This document shows, piece by piece, positions 47,655 to 59,119 of a DNA stretch of 64,000 bases. Where the stretch lies: NCBI RefSeq assembly GCF_905163445.1, contig NC_053181.1, forward strand, positions 4,216,001-4,280,000, written 5' to 3'. The translations under genes were made by a program, and so were the position numbers. The stretch is from Pararge aegeria (Eukaryota; Arthropoda; Insecta; Lepidoptera; Nymphalidae). The notes under the pieces are model-generated. The model did no database searches, was not told the origin of the DNA, and saw only the letters and a list, made by a program, of their open reading frames with translations. Each line of letters opens with the position of its first letter. Within the stretch, counting starts at the first letter, position 1.

Positions 47655-47795
47655 TACCGGCCCTCTAAAGCATACGGTTCGAGCTAAACATAAACAAGTT
47701 CTGGGCTCTCTCAAGTACACAACGCTGGTCAAGTACAGATTGGTAAACTTCACACGTCTTTTTAAAGCTACGGAGAACTCTAAGGCATTCGAGCA
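47655..47795 (-). mobile_element. SINE family B, tail half, diverged
   Basis: ATTACCGGCCC, AGATTGGTAAACTTCACACG and CGGAGAACTCTAAGGCATTC match the family. Sequence beyond 47795 is no longer similar. Both open frames (114 codons plus, 90 minus) that cross it are artefacts of this repeat. Confidence 0.6.
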
Positions 47796-48844
47796 TCCTT
47801 TCCATTCAAGCAAGAAAACCATTCCGGCTTTCCTTGCTTGTTTACCGGGTGTTAGTGATAAGTACCAGATCCAGTTGACGTGCTCTCCAGGGCTCAAACA
47901 AATGGTTAAGGCCAAACTTAGCTAAACTCTGCCTTAAACCAGCTACGTATTTTATATCAACGAATCAATGCTGTTGAGTACGAGTATCATTTATTAAATT
48001 TCCTACCAGTAGTATATTTTCCGTTGCAATGTTGACATTCCGGAACCTTACTATTTATATAAATTTATGTATATTTACGTGAGGTATGCAGCTTAAATGT
48101 TGGCAAGTAGATAGGTAAGGAAAGGTCAGAATCTGAAACTAATAATCGAATCGTGGTTGGCAGTTTGCATGAAAGATAAAATGCATCAAGGCATCGGGAG
48201 GTTTTTGAATCTCACAATAATGCTGACATACAACGCAGATAGTCACTTGTGAACCTGACCTAACCAACAAACAGTTAGTCGCTAAGCTATTCCAGGATTT
48301 ACGTAGCTGTAAATTTCCGCCAAATAAATTATCGATAGCATTCCCTTTCGGCGAATGGATTTGCAAATATGTAATAAACAAAGTGAAAACTTGTCCGATA
48401 GCGTTATTATAATCAAAATGCGTGTTATAAAAAGCATTCGTAATGCAACAAGTGCGTATTACGTGAGCTGACGCAATTGTAAGCAGAGCCGCATTATTCC
48501 GGGTTATTATTTAATATTAAACAAATTGCCTATAATTTGTCAATACTTATTAGTTATTATAGACGTGTAGCAACATTGATTAACATCAATTCGTAACTAC
48601 TCATTGCTAAAACCTTTCCCCTTTTACTGACGCTTACTAGCGATGGGGTAAAAAGTCATTTTACCCATACAACCTAAATAAGTAGACTAAGACCCGTATT
48701 AATAACCCGACAACCAGCCAAGAACAGGTTCTCAAGAATAGGATATTATATATAATGATTTGATGTCGGTTTACTAATGCGGAACCTACTCTCTGGCAGT
48801 AGGAAGCTGATGTCTTCGAATGAGAAAAATTTAGGTAGTACTTG

Positions 48845-49061
48845 CCCAAGTGCTGATTGGTAGACTTCACACGCTTTTAAGAACATTATGGAGAACACTC
48901 AGGCTTCTCGCGATGTTTTTCTTCACCATTAAGACTTAAGGGTGATATTTATTTCTTTAAAATGCTCATAACTCTTGAAAGTTAGAGGTAGGTTTGTGTC
49001 GGGATTGGAACGCGTCCACCTGTAAGCGAGGCTGAAGTCCTACCCACTGGGCGTCACCGCT
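48845..49061 (-). mobile_element. SINE family B, tail-truncated
   Basis: GATTGGTAGACTTCACACGC, ATTATGGAGAACACTCAGGC, AGGTTTGTGTCGGGATTGGA and CCTACCCACTGGGCGTCACC. The head is intact enough to show the A box. Confidence 0.7.
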
Positions 49062-49190
49062 TAGGTAGCCATAGTTTTCTTTATTTGATTCAGGCGACAT
49101 AACTATCGATTTTATTTTGCTAATTCCCCCAAAAAAAAAATATTTGTAGAGTAATTCGATTTGCACACTGAAGCTATTTTTAAACATTAC

Positions 49191-49317
49191 TAGCGACATC
49201 TAGAACACATTTCAAGAAGTCCTTAAATAATCAGTGCTGCCATCTAGTGCAGATTTAAAAAAAGAATACGAGGACACATAGCATGTAAATTCCCGCTTGT
49301 TCTAATAGATGGCGCTA
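49191..49317. promoter_or_regulatory. Three AGATGGCGC-like motifs left of tRNA-Lys
   Basis: TAGCGACATCTAGA (49191-49204, antisense form), TGCCATCTAG (49238-49247, antisense form) and TAGATGGCGCTA (49306-49317). The last contains the insect CTCF-like core AGATGGCGC. The motif is also frequent in lepidopteran repeats, so function is inference. Confidence 0.35.
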
Positions 49318-49549
49318 TGCAGAAGGGGTCATTAATTCACTTTAATAATAAGCAGTATGTTATTTTTATTATGTTATTAAAATTAATTTAAAATAACAGT
49401 CACATCAAACAAAAAAAAACAGTATTACAGTACCGAAAATACTTTTGTTGTAACTGCACGTTCCTCAGGTATATATTTAAATAGTGGGTCCAGGGTAAAC
49501 CAATTTTATATTTTATGACTAACATAATGTAATATAAAAGTTTAATAAT

Positions 49550-49558
49550 AAAAAAAAA
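49550..49558 (-). terminator. RNA polymerase III terminator of tRNA-Lys
   Basis: Nine consecutive T on the minus strand, four bases after the tRNA 3' end (GTTTC then T9). Runs of four or more T are the standard eukaryotic Pol III stop. Confidence 0.85.
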
Positions 49559-49562
49559 GAAA

Positions 49563-49635
49563 CGCCCGAACAGGGACTTGAACCCTGGACCCTTGGATTA
49601 AAAGTCCAATGCTCTACCGACTGAGCTATCCGGGC
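49563..49635 (-). tRNA. tRNA-Lys (anticodon UUU)
   Basis: The minus strand folds into a complete 73-nt cloverleaf. The acceptor stem GCCCGGA pairs with UUCGGGC (one G-U), with discriminator G. The A box TAGCTCAGTCGG is at 49628-49617, the anticodon loop CUUUUAA has UUU at 49602-49600, and the B box GGTTCAAGTCC is at 49584-49574. No CCA is encoded, as expected in eukaryotes. It should decode AAA/AAG lysine codons. Transcription would be by RNA polymerase III from the internal boxes, with a T run just downstream. Unlike the tRNA-like SINE heads in this window, all stems are intact and no SINE body or tail is attached. Confidence 0.96.
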
Positions 49636-49876
49636 CGATACTTACAATGGCGTAAAAGTGGAACGTACTAAGCTATTTAAAAAGGCCAATAATATTACTT
49701 AGTAAATAAGAGATTGGTTTAGGAAAAAAAATTATAAAACTTTAAGCCCGATATATTTTATTAAATTTTGAGATGTGTTGATTAATAAACTTATTATTCT
49801 TCAATAAAATCTAGTTATTTTAAAATATAACAAGCCACCAGTGCTACTTATCGGTGTAACATGGATATAAATAGCC

Positions 49877-49938
49877 AACGCCATCTATATTCGGAGTTTT
49901 CATTTGCGCTACAGCTACTCGTCAACAGATGGCGCTAG
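49877..49938. promoter_or_regulatory. Two AGATGGCGC-like motifs right of tRNA-Lys
   Basis: AACGCCATCTA (49877-49887) and CAGATGGCGCTAG (49926-49938), facing each other. Together with the three motifs left of the tRNA they bracket it at ~250-450 bp distance. Confidence 0.35.
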
Positions 49939-52755
49939 ACGTCTAGACTTAATTCATTTGCTGATGAGAAACTAAAATATGCAAATACAGTCAATTGGCA
50001 TACAAAACGGCACATTTATAATTTAGATGCAAACAACGAGCACAAATGAACATAACTGAGTAAGAATAGATGGAAAATAGAAGACAAGTACATGAGTAAT
50101 TGTCAGATAATGAGAAAAAAAAATTATGGTAGCCTTGCCATGAACCATGTAGAACTTCAAACCCTGAGGCGTCTGCCACACTCGAAGTCATCTTGGCGGG
50201 AACATAGCTAAAGTAATCGTAACACCATACAAAAAACGTAATTTATTTAAAGAATATACACTTTTGAATGGCTTTACGACATGGGTGGAAAACAAATATT
50301 ATAGTAATAATAATACGTAATAATTTTACCTAGTCGTCGAGAAAACCGAACTGTTTAGTTTGTTAACTGCGATAATTAACTAAATATAGATATGAATTAT
50401 TACTTCGTATCAAATATTTTAGTATAATTTATTAATTATTTACAGTAGCTGATACTTTTACCAAAGGTACGCTAAGTAGAAGGATGTGTAACCAATGAGA
50501 TGTTCTTGCCTCTAAAGTTTTTATAATAAAAACAAGAGTGTTACAGATCTGTGTTGTGATTTGTGAAAATTACCTAAAATATATTGTTGACTCAACAATA
50601 TTGCACTGAATGAGAGTGAGGACCTGTTGTCTATGGAGAATTTCCGTATTCCGTCTCCGAAATCATCTTTTAGATAATTTAAAAGGGTTACGGTTACAAA
50701 AAGACTTTAAAATAGGATACAATATTAAAATAGCTTGAGAAACAAAAGATATATCTCAATCCGTTTGTATAGAAATAATACAAAAAAATACTACATCGAA
50801 CTGATAACCTTATTTAAGGAAATTAATTAATGCCGTTGAACTCATGTAGCAACAAAATATATAGATAAGTACACAATACCATATCCGAACGAATATCTCA
50901 ATTTTTTAAAGTATCTACATTTATACAATATGTTAACTCAAATAAAGTTAAGGAGGTAGATTATAATGGCGTCTTCGTAATCACTACGGTCACCGGCATG
51001 TTTCATATCATAATAAATAGGTAAGCAAGTTTTTATAATATCTATCTCATATCGAGAGGTAATAACATCTCATTCTATAAAATGTTTGAAATTATATGAA
51101 TGAATATGAAATGAAAATGAATATGAAAATTTTATTAACTTTCATATTCATGACCAAGTAATAAAAGCAAAATGCAATATCATAAGACTGTTTTATTGAA
51201 AATGCTTGTATTCAAATAAACGACATCAATACTAAAATATTTAAACGAAGATCGCAACTAAATTCTGGAGCAATAGTTTAGCGCGTAACATATCTATAAT
51301 ACTTATCAATTAGCACAGAAAACGTAGTGTACACCTTAATTAGGTAACGCTGCTGGTCTAATGAGAAAGAAAAAAAATCTTCAAAAATAACTAGGTAGGT
51401 ACATATAGCAAAATGCTTCTTACTGACGAATTCGTGCTCAACAAGTTCGGAGTCAATCGCAAAAAATTACAAAACAACATTTGAAATCATCATAAAAATA
51501 GTTATATTAGCACGTGTGCATTTTTTCCGTCAAAACAGAACCTGTGATTGGAGCAATTTTTTTGAGTGATTGCGTACCTATATTTTTGTTTTATTTGTCT
51601 TTGCCGAGCGATGAGCATGGTTAATATGAATTGCGATTACAAATATTTGAATTGTTTAAGGTTTGCATACACGGGTGCGACCATACCTGCATCGCATTGC
51701 AAAAAACTAGCTAAATACCTTCATAAAACTTCTATGGGCTATAATAGAAAACTTACCTGAAGCTGAAGCAAGAACATCAACAGTATTAAAATAAGGCTGC
51801 TCTAAACGGTGATAGCAAACCTTCTGGTATGGCTTAGATGTGCGCCACGAGATAATTATGTCTACCCATTATGCCGTTGATAAGCAAAAATAATTATTTA
51901 TTATTCTCCCTTTTTCAGGGATTCACATATCACACACACCGAGCTTAGCTTTGCCAAAATTATCTATTGAACCATTCAATTTCAGATTTTGAACCTCTAA
52001 GCGTTACCATAACGCGAACATAGCACATTTTAGATATTAAGTTAACTCTTTGCAAAATTTCATCAATCTATAACATTTGACTGAAACCCGCCCTCGCAAA
52101 CAAAAAATAATTTAATTAATGTTGAAAAAAGCTCAGGTGGAATGCTTTTCTTCAGAATTGGGATCATCCCAGATTTTCCGATAACCCTAAATATAAGAGT
52201 CAATAAAATTTATTAAGCTATCGTTCCACGTGCAAATAATAAATCGATTTCGAAGTTGTTTGAGTACATATTTCGTTTCGATTCGTCAGTAAGAGCATGC
52301 ATGAGACTCACTCGTTGCGTCGCAGACTGTCATAGTACCTGTAACAAGCAAGGTTATGCATTTATTAGTATATGTGTAATATATTTTATTTAGCGTCGCG
52401 TTGGTTTGTTATGATCTCGGTACTAATGTACTTAAGTTGTTTGTTGATTGTACTAATCGAATAGTCAGCTGGAGTTAAATTGCTTTCTTTAAAAATACTG
52501 AGCACATGGGCACGTTAGTAAATAGTCAATTGTGGTTTTTACGCGTCTTTAATTTACACCCTCAATAAGAATATACACCCCTATATTCATTTTCCTACTG
52601 GATACACGCCTTTGTCTCAGAGGAGAGAGAACTTAAGCCCTCCGCCCTGCGACAATGCGAGTTGGACAAAATAAACTTGATCAATGACGTATTTTTAAGG
52701 GGTGAAGTTGAAAAACACAAGATTACCTAACACTGGTCTTCTTAAGTGTTTGTTT
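49939..52755. other. AT-rich, no supported gene
   Basis: A few 60-70 codon frames with AT-driven composition only. No repeat family recognised. Confidence 0.45.
51117..51151. repeat. 12-bp inverted repeat
   Basis: ATGAATATGAAA and TTTCATATTCAT with an 11-nt AT-rich spacer, preceded by repeated ATGAA units. Confidence 0.6.
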
Positions 52756-52822
52756 GTTTAAATACTTTATTGCGCACGCACACATTTTATAAAAAGTAAT
52801 GAAATACATAGACAGAAGGGAC
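52756..52822 (-). mobile_element. LINE-F 3' end fragment
   Basis: GTTTAAATACTTTATTGCGC then ACACATTTTATAAAAAGTAA. Confidence 0.45.
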
Positions 52823-53667
52823 TTTTTTAGACATTGCGGTGTTATAAACTGTGTTATGACTTATGTGGGGATATCTTGCTTTTAATACAAAACTCGATAG
52901 AAAATGGTTTTAAATAACTTAAAGCTCGAAGCAATAGGCTAGGCTTTGAAAATTATATGCATTATTAAATAATGAACTAGTTACTCTTATTAATTGCATA
53001 CGGATTTTGCGCAAGATCTATTTTGCGGATTTTCCTAATTTCGTAATGAAAACTATTGCAGTAGATTTTTTTTGCTAACTTCAATAATATTTAATTTTAA
53101 ACCTGTCATTATTTAACTAAATATTTTTTAAAAGTAAAGCCTCTCAATTAAAATATAAAAGCATGCTTTTCAATTTCTATTTGGTACACTCCAGTACTAA
53201 CGCAAATAGGTATAGCAAATACGTAGATCCGTGCCAACGCATTGCGCCATGCCTTTTAACATTTAATCAAAAAGCGGCCTGCCCACCTGAATTTGATATT
53301 AGCTTATAATTCTAATAAATTATTATGAAATACGTTAACAAGTAATAAAATAGAAAACATTTCCAAAATCTTCGAAGAAAATAATTTTTTTATAACTATT
53401 TTATTCTTGAACATTCTATCGACACCGACAGCCTGACATCTCAAATCAAAATGAGCTAAAAAACGTTATCCAAAAACTGGCCTGGGCACTTATTATATGT
53501 AAACTTGGAGTCGCATTCGCGTATCGTACCGTCATAGCAAAATTGACTGAATGTCAAAAGCAATAGGTACAATTCGAGCTTCAGCAACATAACATTACAT
53601 AACAAGTCATTTTTTTTATAGTAATAATCGCGAACAAAAGGGATTGTCCATCATTACATCGGCACCA
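52823..53667. other. AT-rich, nothing recognised
   Basis: Homopolymer runs and chance frames only. Confidence 0.45.
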
Positions 53668-53768
53668 ACACCCTTCAGACCAGAACACAGCAATGCAGCT
53701 TGGCGACAGAAATAAGCATGGCGGTAGTAGGTACTTCCCCTAACGAGCTGTCACCGAAAGCTCTACGG
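53668..53768 (+). repeat. Interspersed repeat 'CCCTTCAGACCGG', copy 4
   Basis: ACACCCTTCAGACCAGAACA, GCAATGCAGCTTGGCGACAG and CATGGCGGTAGTAGGTA are shared with the other copies; it ends in GAGCTGTCACCGAAAGCTC. Confidence 0.7.
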
Positions 53769-53889
53769 TGTTCAGAGTGTTACAACGAAAACCAATGAGC
53801 GGTATACGTATAATATAACTGCCTTAACAGTTTAGCTTGCAATATGTGTAATGTTGATTAGTGTTGTTACACTTGGAGAAATTATCAAT

Positions 53890-53966
53890 TTTATAAATTT
53901 AAAAAGCATATAATTTTTTTTCGGAACCGACAGGATTTGAACCTGCGACTCTCTGGCAATCGCGGT
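53890..53966 (-). mobile_element. tRNA-derived SINE (SINE family D), truncated, copy 2
   Basis: Shares TTATAAATTTAAAAAGCATA, the CGGAACCGACAGGATTTGAA block and CTCTGGCAATCGCGG with 8851-8959, then diverges before the A box, so it cannot be a functional tRNA. Confidence 0.7.
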
Positions 53967-54396
53967 GTCAGGCCTAATAGCTTGCAATCATCTTAGATTA
54001 CATTAGCACTCAGCACCAAGTGAAACTGCAGTAAATTTTTCGACGTACCTTTTATAAAAAAAAGCCCAAATACTTATTACTGGCTAGCCACTCAGACTCC
54101 AGCAAATCCCCATAATCAATGTCAGACGGAAGCCTAAAAGTGGTGTCTAATTAAATTACAACTAGGCTGGACGGAGCCATTCCATTTACAGGTCGAACGC
54201 CTTGTGCCATCCTTTTCAGAGACAATTTTTCCTATACATTTATTGACAAAACTTTATAAGACGATAAAAAAACTTACAAAAAAAAGTCATTAAAAGTTAA
54301 ATTATATAATAAAAAATTTGATATCTATAAAAGAATTAATGCATATAATTTCATGATTGATGAAAGATTATTTGGAGGTTCTATTCTATCTGGTGG

Positions 54397-54449
54397 AGGA
54401 TATCTGGTAAAAGTATAAAGTATAACTTTATACTTATACCAGATATCCT
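54397..54449. repeat. 25-bp inverted repeat with 3-nt loop
   Basis: AGGATATCTGGTAAAAGTAT plus AAAGT at 54397-54421 pairs with 54425-54449 at 24 of 25 positions. A near-perfect hairpin, too tightly looped for a typical microRNA precursor. Confidence 0.9.
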
Positions 54450-54660
54450 GATTATTATGCTCCAAAATAACCCAAAACTTATGATAAAATAATATGATAG
54501 CTTCCCAGCATGAAAGGCACGAGATGATGAATATGATATTAATTATCACCATCATTTTCCGAAACAGAACTTCTAAAGAATCCGGAATGATATCAACCTT
54601 ACCCCTTTTAACAGCGACGTGGCGGTATTTTTTGTGTTTTTTTTGCTTTCACAAAAAGAT

Positions 54661-54870
54661 AGGCCCTTGACTGAAATCTCCACTCGTGGTTAGTGATAAT
54701 GCAGTTTAAGATGGTAGAGGGCTAATCTGTGAAGGAGTATGGTAGGTACTCATACACCTAATTGGGTTCTATTCGACATCGCACCGAAACGCTTCGCTTC
54801 ATCGCTTAGCGGCGGTCCGTCTTTATCGGTAGGGTGGTAACCTGCCACGGCCAAAGCCTCCCACCAGACA
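54661..54870 (-). mobile_element. SINE family A, head-truncated
   Basis: GGCCCTTGACTGAAATCTCC, AGTTTAAGATGGTAGAGGGC, CGACATCGCACCGAAACGC and GGTAGGGTGGTAACCTGCC. Ends at CCCACCAGAC without the tRNA-like region. Confidence 0.75.
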
Positions 54871-55011
54871 TTTGATTTGACTATGAAAAACAAGGAGTTT
54901 GACTTTAGGTCGTAAATAGTATATTGAGGTCGTATGTAGTAATAATTTCGAAACTAACGTATTTCACACAACGTACGATAAGGTACTAGATTTTACTGCC
55001 ATCATCGACAT

Positions 55012-55105
55012 TAACCTATTGACGTCCTACTCCAGGGCACGGACCTCCTCTCTCATAGGTTTTAGAGCATTCGGTGCCCCAAATCGGATTAGTAGTCTTT
55101 AACGA
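55012..55105 (-). mobile_element. SINE family B fragment
   Basis: CTACTCCAGGGCACGGACCT, CCTCTCTCATAGG and AAATCGGATTAGTAGTC match the distal body. Followed by unrelated repeat-like sequence (GCTTAACGTGCTCTTC, also seen near 11820). Confidence 0.45.
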
Positions 55106-55424
55106 CTATTATCGCGAATGAAAATAACTCGAATCGACTGCTTAACGTGCTCTTCAAGGCACGGGGATTAACACCGCCAGTTTCCAACTCCGGGCTGGTA
55201 CTAAAAAATATTAAACAGATAATACAGAATGCCTAATAATTTCTGGTGCACCCCGGGCTTTTAATCAGGACCTCGTGATACGAAGGTGAACATGCTTAAA
55301 AAATAGACCAACGAGGTAGTTATTACCTATTTATCTGAAATAGATATACCATTTAGTTACTACCTATCTTAATTTGATTTTAGAGTACCTACAGCCGCTA
55401 ACCTTAATGAATGAAAAAGAAAAG

Positions 55425-55495
55425 TATAACAATGTATACAATTTGGCGGCCTTATAGCTTCATAGCGATTTTATCCAGGCAACCAATGGCGGAGA
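55425..55495 (-). mobile_element. LINE-F 3' end fragment
   Basis: ATGTATACAATTTGGCGGCC, TTATAGCTTCATAGCGATTT and TATCCAGGCAACCAATGGC. Confidence 0.5.
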
Positions 55496-55599
55496 ATATA
55501 AATACAGAAAATAGGTAGGTGGTTCACACCAACAAAAAAATATATGTTCGAGTTGCATTGGTATCTCTAGGGAATAGCGCATTCACAAAAATAGAACGG

Positions 55600-55670
55600 G
55601 ACTTATTCAATCAACGTGGCATAACGTCGGAAGGCTCTGACATTTCAAAGGTGCTATCAGCTGTAATAAC
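55600..55670 (+). repeat. Dispersed repeat 'CTGACATTTCAAAGGTGC', copy 2
   Basis: ACGTGGCATAACGTCGGAAG, GCTCTGACATTTCAAAGGTG and CTATCAGCTG; a part of the first block recurs at 56314-56335. Confidence 0.4.
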
Positions 55671-55750
55671 GTGTTCTCCGAGACATGTTTGAATAACAAT
55701 TCTCTGCTATCTCCTAGCTGGTACCTACTAGTAACTTCTATCTAGAAAAC

Positions 55751-55792
55751 CGTATCTAGCTACCAAATTGATTAATTTGGTAGCTAGATACG
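55751..55792. repeat. Perfect 19-bp inverted repeat
   Basis: CGTATCTAGCTACCAAATT and its reverse complement with a 4-nt GATT loop, ~90 bp before the LINE 3' end at 55880. Confidence 0.9.
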
Positions 55793-55879
55793 ACCGCCAG
55801 GACCTTTCAATCCTGTGTCAGCTGTTGGAGAATACAAACATAGATTGTTGGTTGTTTCTTCGCGACCACAGGACCTCCA

Positions 55880-56033
55880 AATTCGTGAAACAATGGACAG
55901 ATACACAAATTCCTTAAAAGCCGGCAAAGCATCGATTGTTCTTCCGGTGCATTTCATGGGCGGCAATGGTCACCTAACATCAGGTGACCCACTAGCTCGT
56001 TTTCCCGCTATTAATATTTAAAAAAAAAAAAAT
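55880..56033 (+). mobile_element. Non-LTR retrotransposon 3' end with poly(A) tail
   Basis: AAGCCGGCAAAGCATCGATT, TTTCATGGGCGGCAATGGTC and ACCTAACATCAGGTGACCCA, then CGTTTTCCC and A13 at 56021-56033. A widespread lepidopteran LINE terminus. The short plus frame is coincidental. Confidence 0.65.
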
Positions 56034-56644
56034 TAACTTGCTAACCACTGAACCAACAAAAATTTTTCGTTACGCATGCACTTTCTGCTTAACTTCTCGA
56101 AGTTATCTCCTAACGTTAATTTCCGAAATATATCGTGAGAGGATTTGCATAATGCTGATTCGAAACTGTTTAATTAGCACTGCCTCGGGAGTTATATCGA
56201 AAGCTTAAAACTTTATCTTTACATAAGGATTACAAAAGAGATAGCTTTACGCATTCCGTGGTAACATAATGTTTAGTGAATAATATATATTAGAAGGTAA
56301 CCAATAATATAGACGTGACATAACGTCGGAAAGGTCATGCAGTTTCTGCACACAATTTAAGCTCATATTTAACAATACTTACTATAATATGTAAGAAAAC
56401 AAACCAGTAAAATTCACTATTCAACTCAGAAGAAAACAGTAATAAACTCCTAACTAGTTACTTATCAATAATAATGAATCTGTCAAGTGTCAACTAGTTG
56501 TAACGCAAATAATAACACGCGTGAAGTTGTTTCAATTCGCTCGCAGGTCATATTCACTAACTTCAACTCGCAATCTGGCATTTGATCTCCATACTACATT
56601 ATTAAATAATCTAGATTGTCTCTGCTAAATACATTGAAATTTCT

Positions 56645-56833
56645 ATGAGAGAGAGCAGTAAAATAAAAGCCCCATATAAGCAAATGAGTGTGAGCGAGAC
56701 AAAGCGGGACCTCCGATCGCGTACGAAGACACGCGAAGAGCGTGATAGTGATAGTTCGGCGCGGCGCCGCGCCGTTCGGCTGGTTGCTACCACGTCTACC
56801 TGCCAGAGTAACGTAGTGCTTGCAGTAAAGTAG
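56645..56833 (+). CDS. GC-rich, CpG-rich patch with an arginine-rich ORF; possible first exon or promoter
   Basis: About 190 bp of CpG-rich DNA in AT-rich surroundings. The plus-strand frame has 62 codons, with an internal start at MSVSETKRDLRSR and a middle rich in Arg, Ser and Asp (REERDSDSSARRR). A GC palindrome of 18 bp lies inside at 56757-56774. The CCATATAAGC and AGCGAGACAAAGCG sequences would also fit a promoter-proximal region. Longer frames on the minus strand cross the same patch and read as shadows. Whether it is coding, a promoter or part of a transposon cannot be settled from sequence. Confidence 0.22.
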   Translation: MRESSKIKAPYKQMSVSETKRDLRSRTKTREERDSDSSARRRAVRLVATTSTCQSNVVLAVK

Positions 56834-58647
56834 ACAAAGAGTATATACATTATTGAGCAAAAGTTAAAACATTTTATTTATATCCTAATTGCTATCAAGT
56901 TTTATTTATCTTGTTAATTTCATTTCGGAATAGTCGAGAAAAATTTAAAAGAGATATTTATTGTAACGCAAGCCTGGCTCTTCGGCTTGTATGGTAGTAC
57001 CGCCACTGCATGTACGACAGCCAGACCTATTTTTAAGCGACGGCACGGTCAACCAACTTTAGGAATCGGATATTTGCTCTTAAGTACGAAAGTCAAAAAT
57101 CTATGTCACTCCCGAAGCTCCGTTTGCTTCTTAGAATTCCAAGCCCGTATAGGATAAAAGGAATCGAATTATTAAGTCACGATTTAAACAGATGGAATCG
57201 CGGGGCACACCTATTTATGCATATAATACAGTTATTAATAAAAATATTATAAAGAGTCGTTATTCGTTTTAATCTATGAATGACCTGAATGTTAAATGTC
57301 TATAGTTAGAGCTAAATAAATGTTAATATTGTTTATAGATAAATATAGCCACATAAGTAACGCGTGCCTTGTCACGGCGTAGGTACCATCTACCTAATAT
57401 TTATAGATGGAATAAATGATGTAGTCCCGAACGCGTCACTAATGTCAGCTTATATTATGTTGAGGTGAAGTAACAACTTTCAAGGATTAGCAGTGTTAAC
57501 ACCACAACAAAGATAAATTATAGTATGTTAGTGATAATAGGTAGTACGTAGTCATCATCGTCATTATCATTTCAACCGATAACTCCCAGAGACTAGCTCG
57601 AAGTTATCCGTCCACCTCGTTGGGGGACGACCAACGCTGCGTTAATCAGTGCGAGGTCTAAGGTCCGTCTCAGCACCTTGAGACCCCAACGTCCACCAGT
57701 TCTCACAGCAAATTGTAAAACTGATAAATCCTTGCAATAATCTATGTGATTATACTGACTTACAGTGCCTCGGATAGCACGTAAAGCTGTCGTTCCTGTG
57801 CCTGATCTCTTTTCGGTCATGCTGCAGTCCCATAGGATAATAAGAGTATGGGAATAAATAGGGAGTGAACCTGAGTTTGGGATTTGTGCACTATAATATC
57901 TCCCGCGTAGAAAATCTCTCTAGAGATTGTCCACCGGCGCCGAAAATGGCCAGGAAAACTGTGTGAATACTGATAATTTCTTGCAATAAAACCCTTACTA
58001 TAACTATAGAAAAATTTAGCCCAATCCAGTTTTGAACGACGGTTATTGTCGACTGTGCAGATAAGAATTCCCAAGTTCTTTGGTCATATAACTAGGAATA
58101 AACACTCTAACAATAAACACTCGTTGTCTAGGGGAAAGTGGAAGGCAAACAGTCACGCGGTCGAGCACCCACGCGTTGGGCAGTCATAATAAAAGCTGCA
58201 ACACAAACCTCCATAGTCCAATGTCCCGAAACGCTGAAGACTAACAAGGGGGTTGCCTTAGCCAAAGAATATTTATCATCGTCAACCCTGACCACTCTTT
58301 CAAGAGTAAACGACTAAGGAGGAGGAGTAATTTTGAACACAGGCCCATAGTCGTATATTCCAACGCTAAGACCAACGTCAGTACATTTTATAAGAGTACG
58401 TCACCAAGGAATATTGTAATAGTAAATGTGTATAGCTATAACTACTATAACTACTACAACAATAGTCATACCATGTGCGGTGCAGTAATTAATGCATTAT
58501 GAATGGAACATGCATTTTATTGGCATGCGATGTGAATGAACCGTACGGCTAACGTTACTACAAGGCGCCAACGATAATGCCGCGATCAGAAGGTTGCGCG
58601 TTGTCGCGTCGCGCGATATCCCTCTTTTAATGAATCAAAAGAATCCA
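56834..58647. other. Intergenic stretch with one RTE fragment
   Basis: Besides the RTE piece at 57590-57700 there is a CpG-rich patch at 58565-58620 (GGTTGCGCGTTGTCGCGTCG) and repeat-like text at 58140-58380 that I cannot classify. Confidence 0.4.
57590..57700 (-). mobile_element. RTE-type LINE fragment (antisense)
   Basis: CCACCTCGTTGGGGGACGAC, CAACGCTGCGTTAATCAGTG and GCACCTTGAGACCCCAACGT. A 75-codon minus frame retains the stretch but starts and ends in non-element sequence. Confidence 0.6.
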
Positions 58648-58800
58648 ATTCAAATTCAAAATTCATTTACTTTAAGTAGGTCTAATATAAGCACTTTTAA
58701 AACGTCAAGTATGTCTGCTTGTAGCGACTCGACACCGGTTTGAAAGGCAGATTCTACCGAGAAGAAGCCGCCAAAAAACTCAGCAGTTGCTCTTTTCCTA
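58648..58800 (-). mobile_element. LINE-E 3' end, copy 3
   Basis: CAATTCAAATTCAAAATTCA tail, AACGTCAAGTATGTCTGCTT, GGCAGATTCTACCGAGAAGA and CTCAGCAGTTGCTCTTTTCC. The best-preserved antisense copy. Confidence 0.75.
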
Positions 58801-59119
58801 CATCATTTTACAATTTAACAATCATTGTTCTATCTTGTGTGAGATGGAAGCGGAGCGGCTTGCCTCCAGGCAACCTTTTCAGTAAAACCATGTTCGTACC
58901 TATTGATGGATGGTACAGCTGTGGAATAGCTTTTCTTTAGTATTTATGTTTAATGGATCTATTAATACTTTTAAAATAAGTCCTTCCTAGGATTTATTGA
59001 ACCCTACGAACTATTGGCGGTTTTCAGCAATTTTATTGAAGTCATCCTTCTAGATGTCATCAGTATCAATCATCAGCATAGGTATAATGAATTATTAGTA
59101 AAAAAATATCTTCCTAGCC

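Noticed and set aside
47581..47925. 114-codon plus and 90-codon minus frames
   Set aside because: They overlap a diverged SINE family B copy and an ATC/CAT microsatellite that encodes a His run.
53890..53966. Possible second tRNA gene
   Set aside because: Only the B-box side is present and it shares a SINE tail with 8851-8959.
56594..56860. 88- and 79-codon minus-strand frames
   Set aside because: They are shadows across the CpG-rich patch; the plus frame has the more protein-like codon use.
57593..57820. 75-codon minus frame
   Set aside because: Its centre is an antisense-strand RTE LINE fragment, not a host gene.
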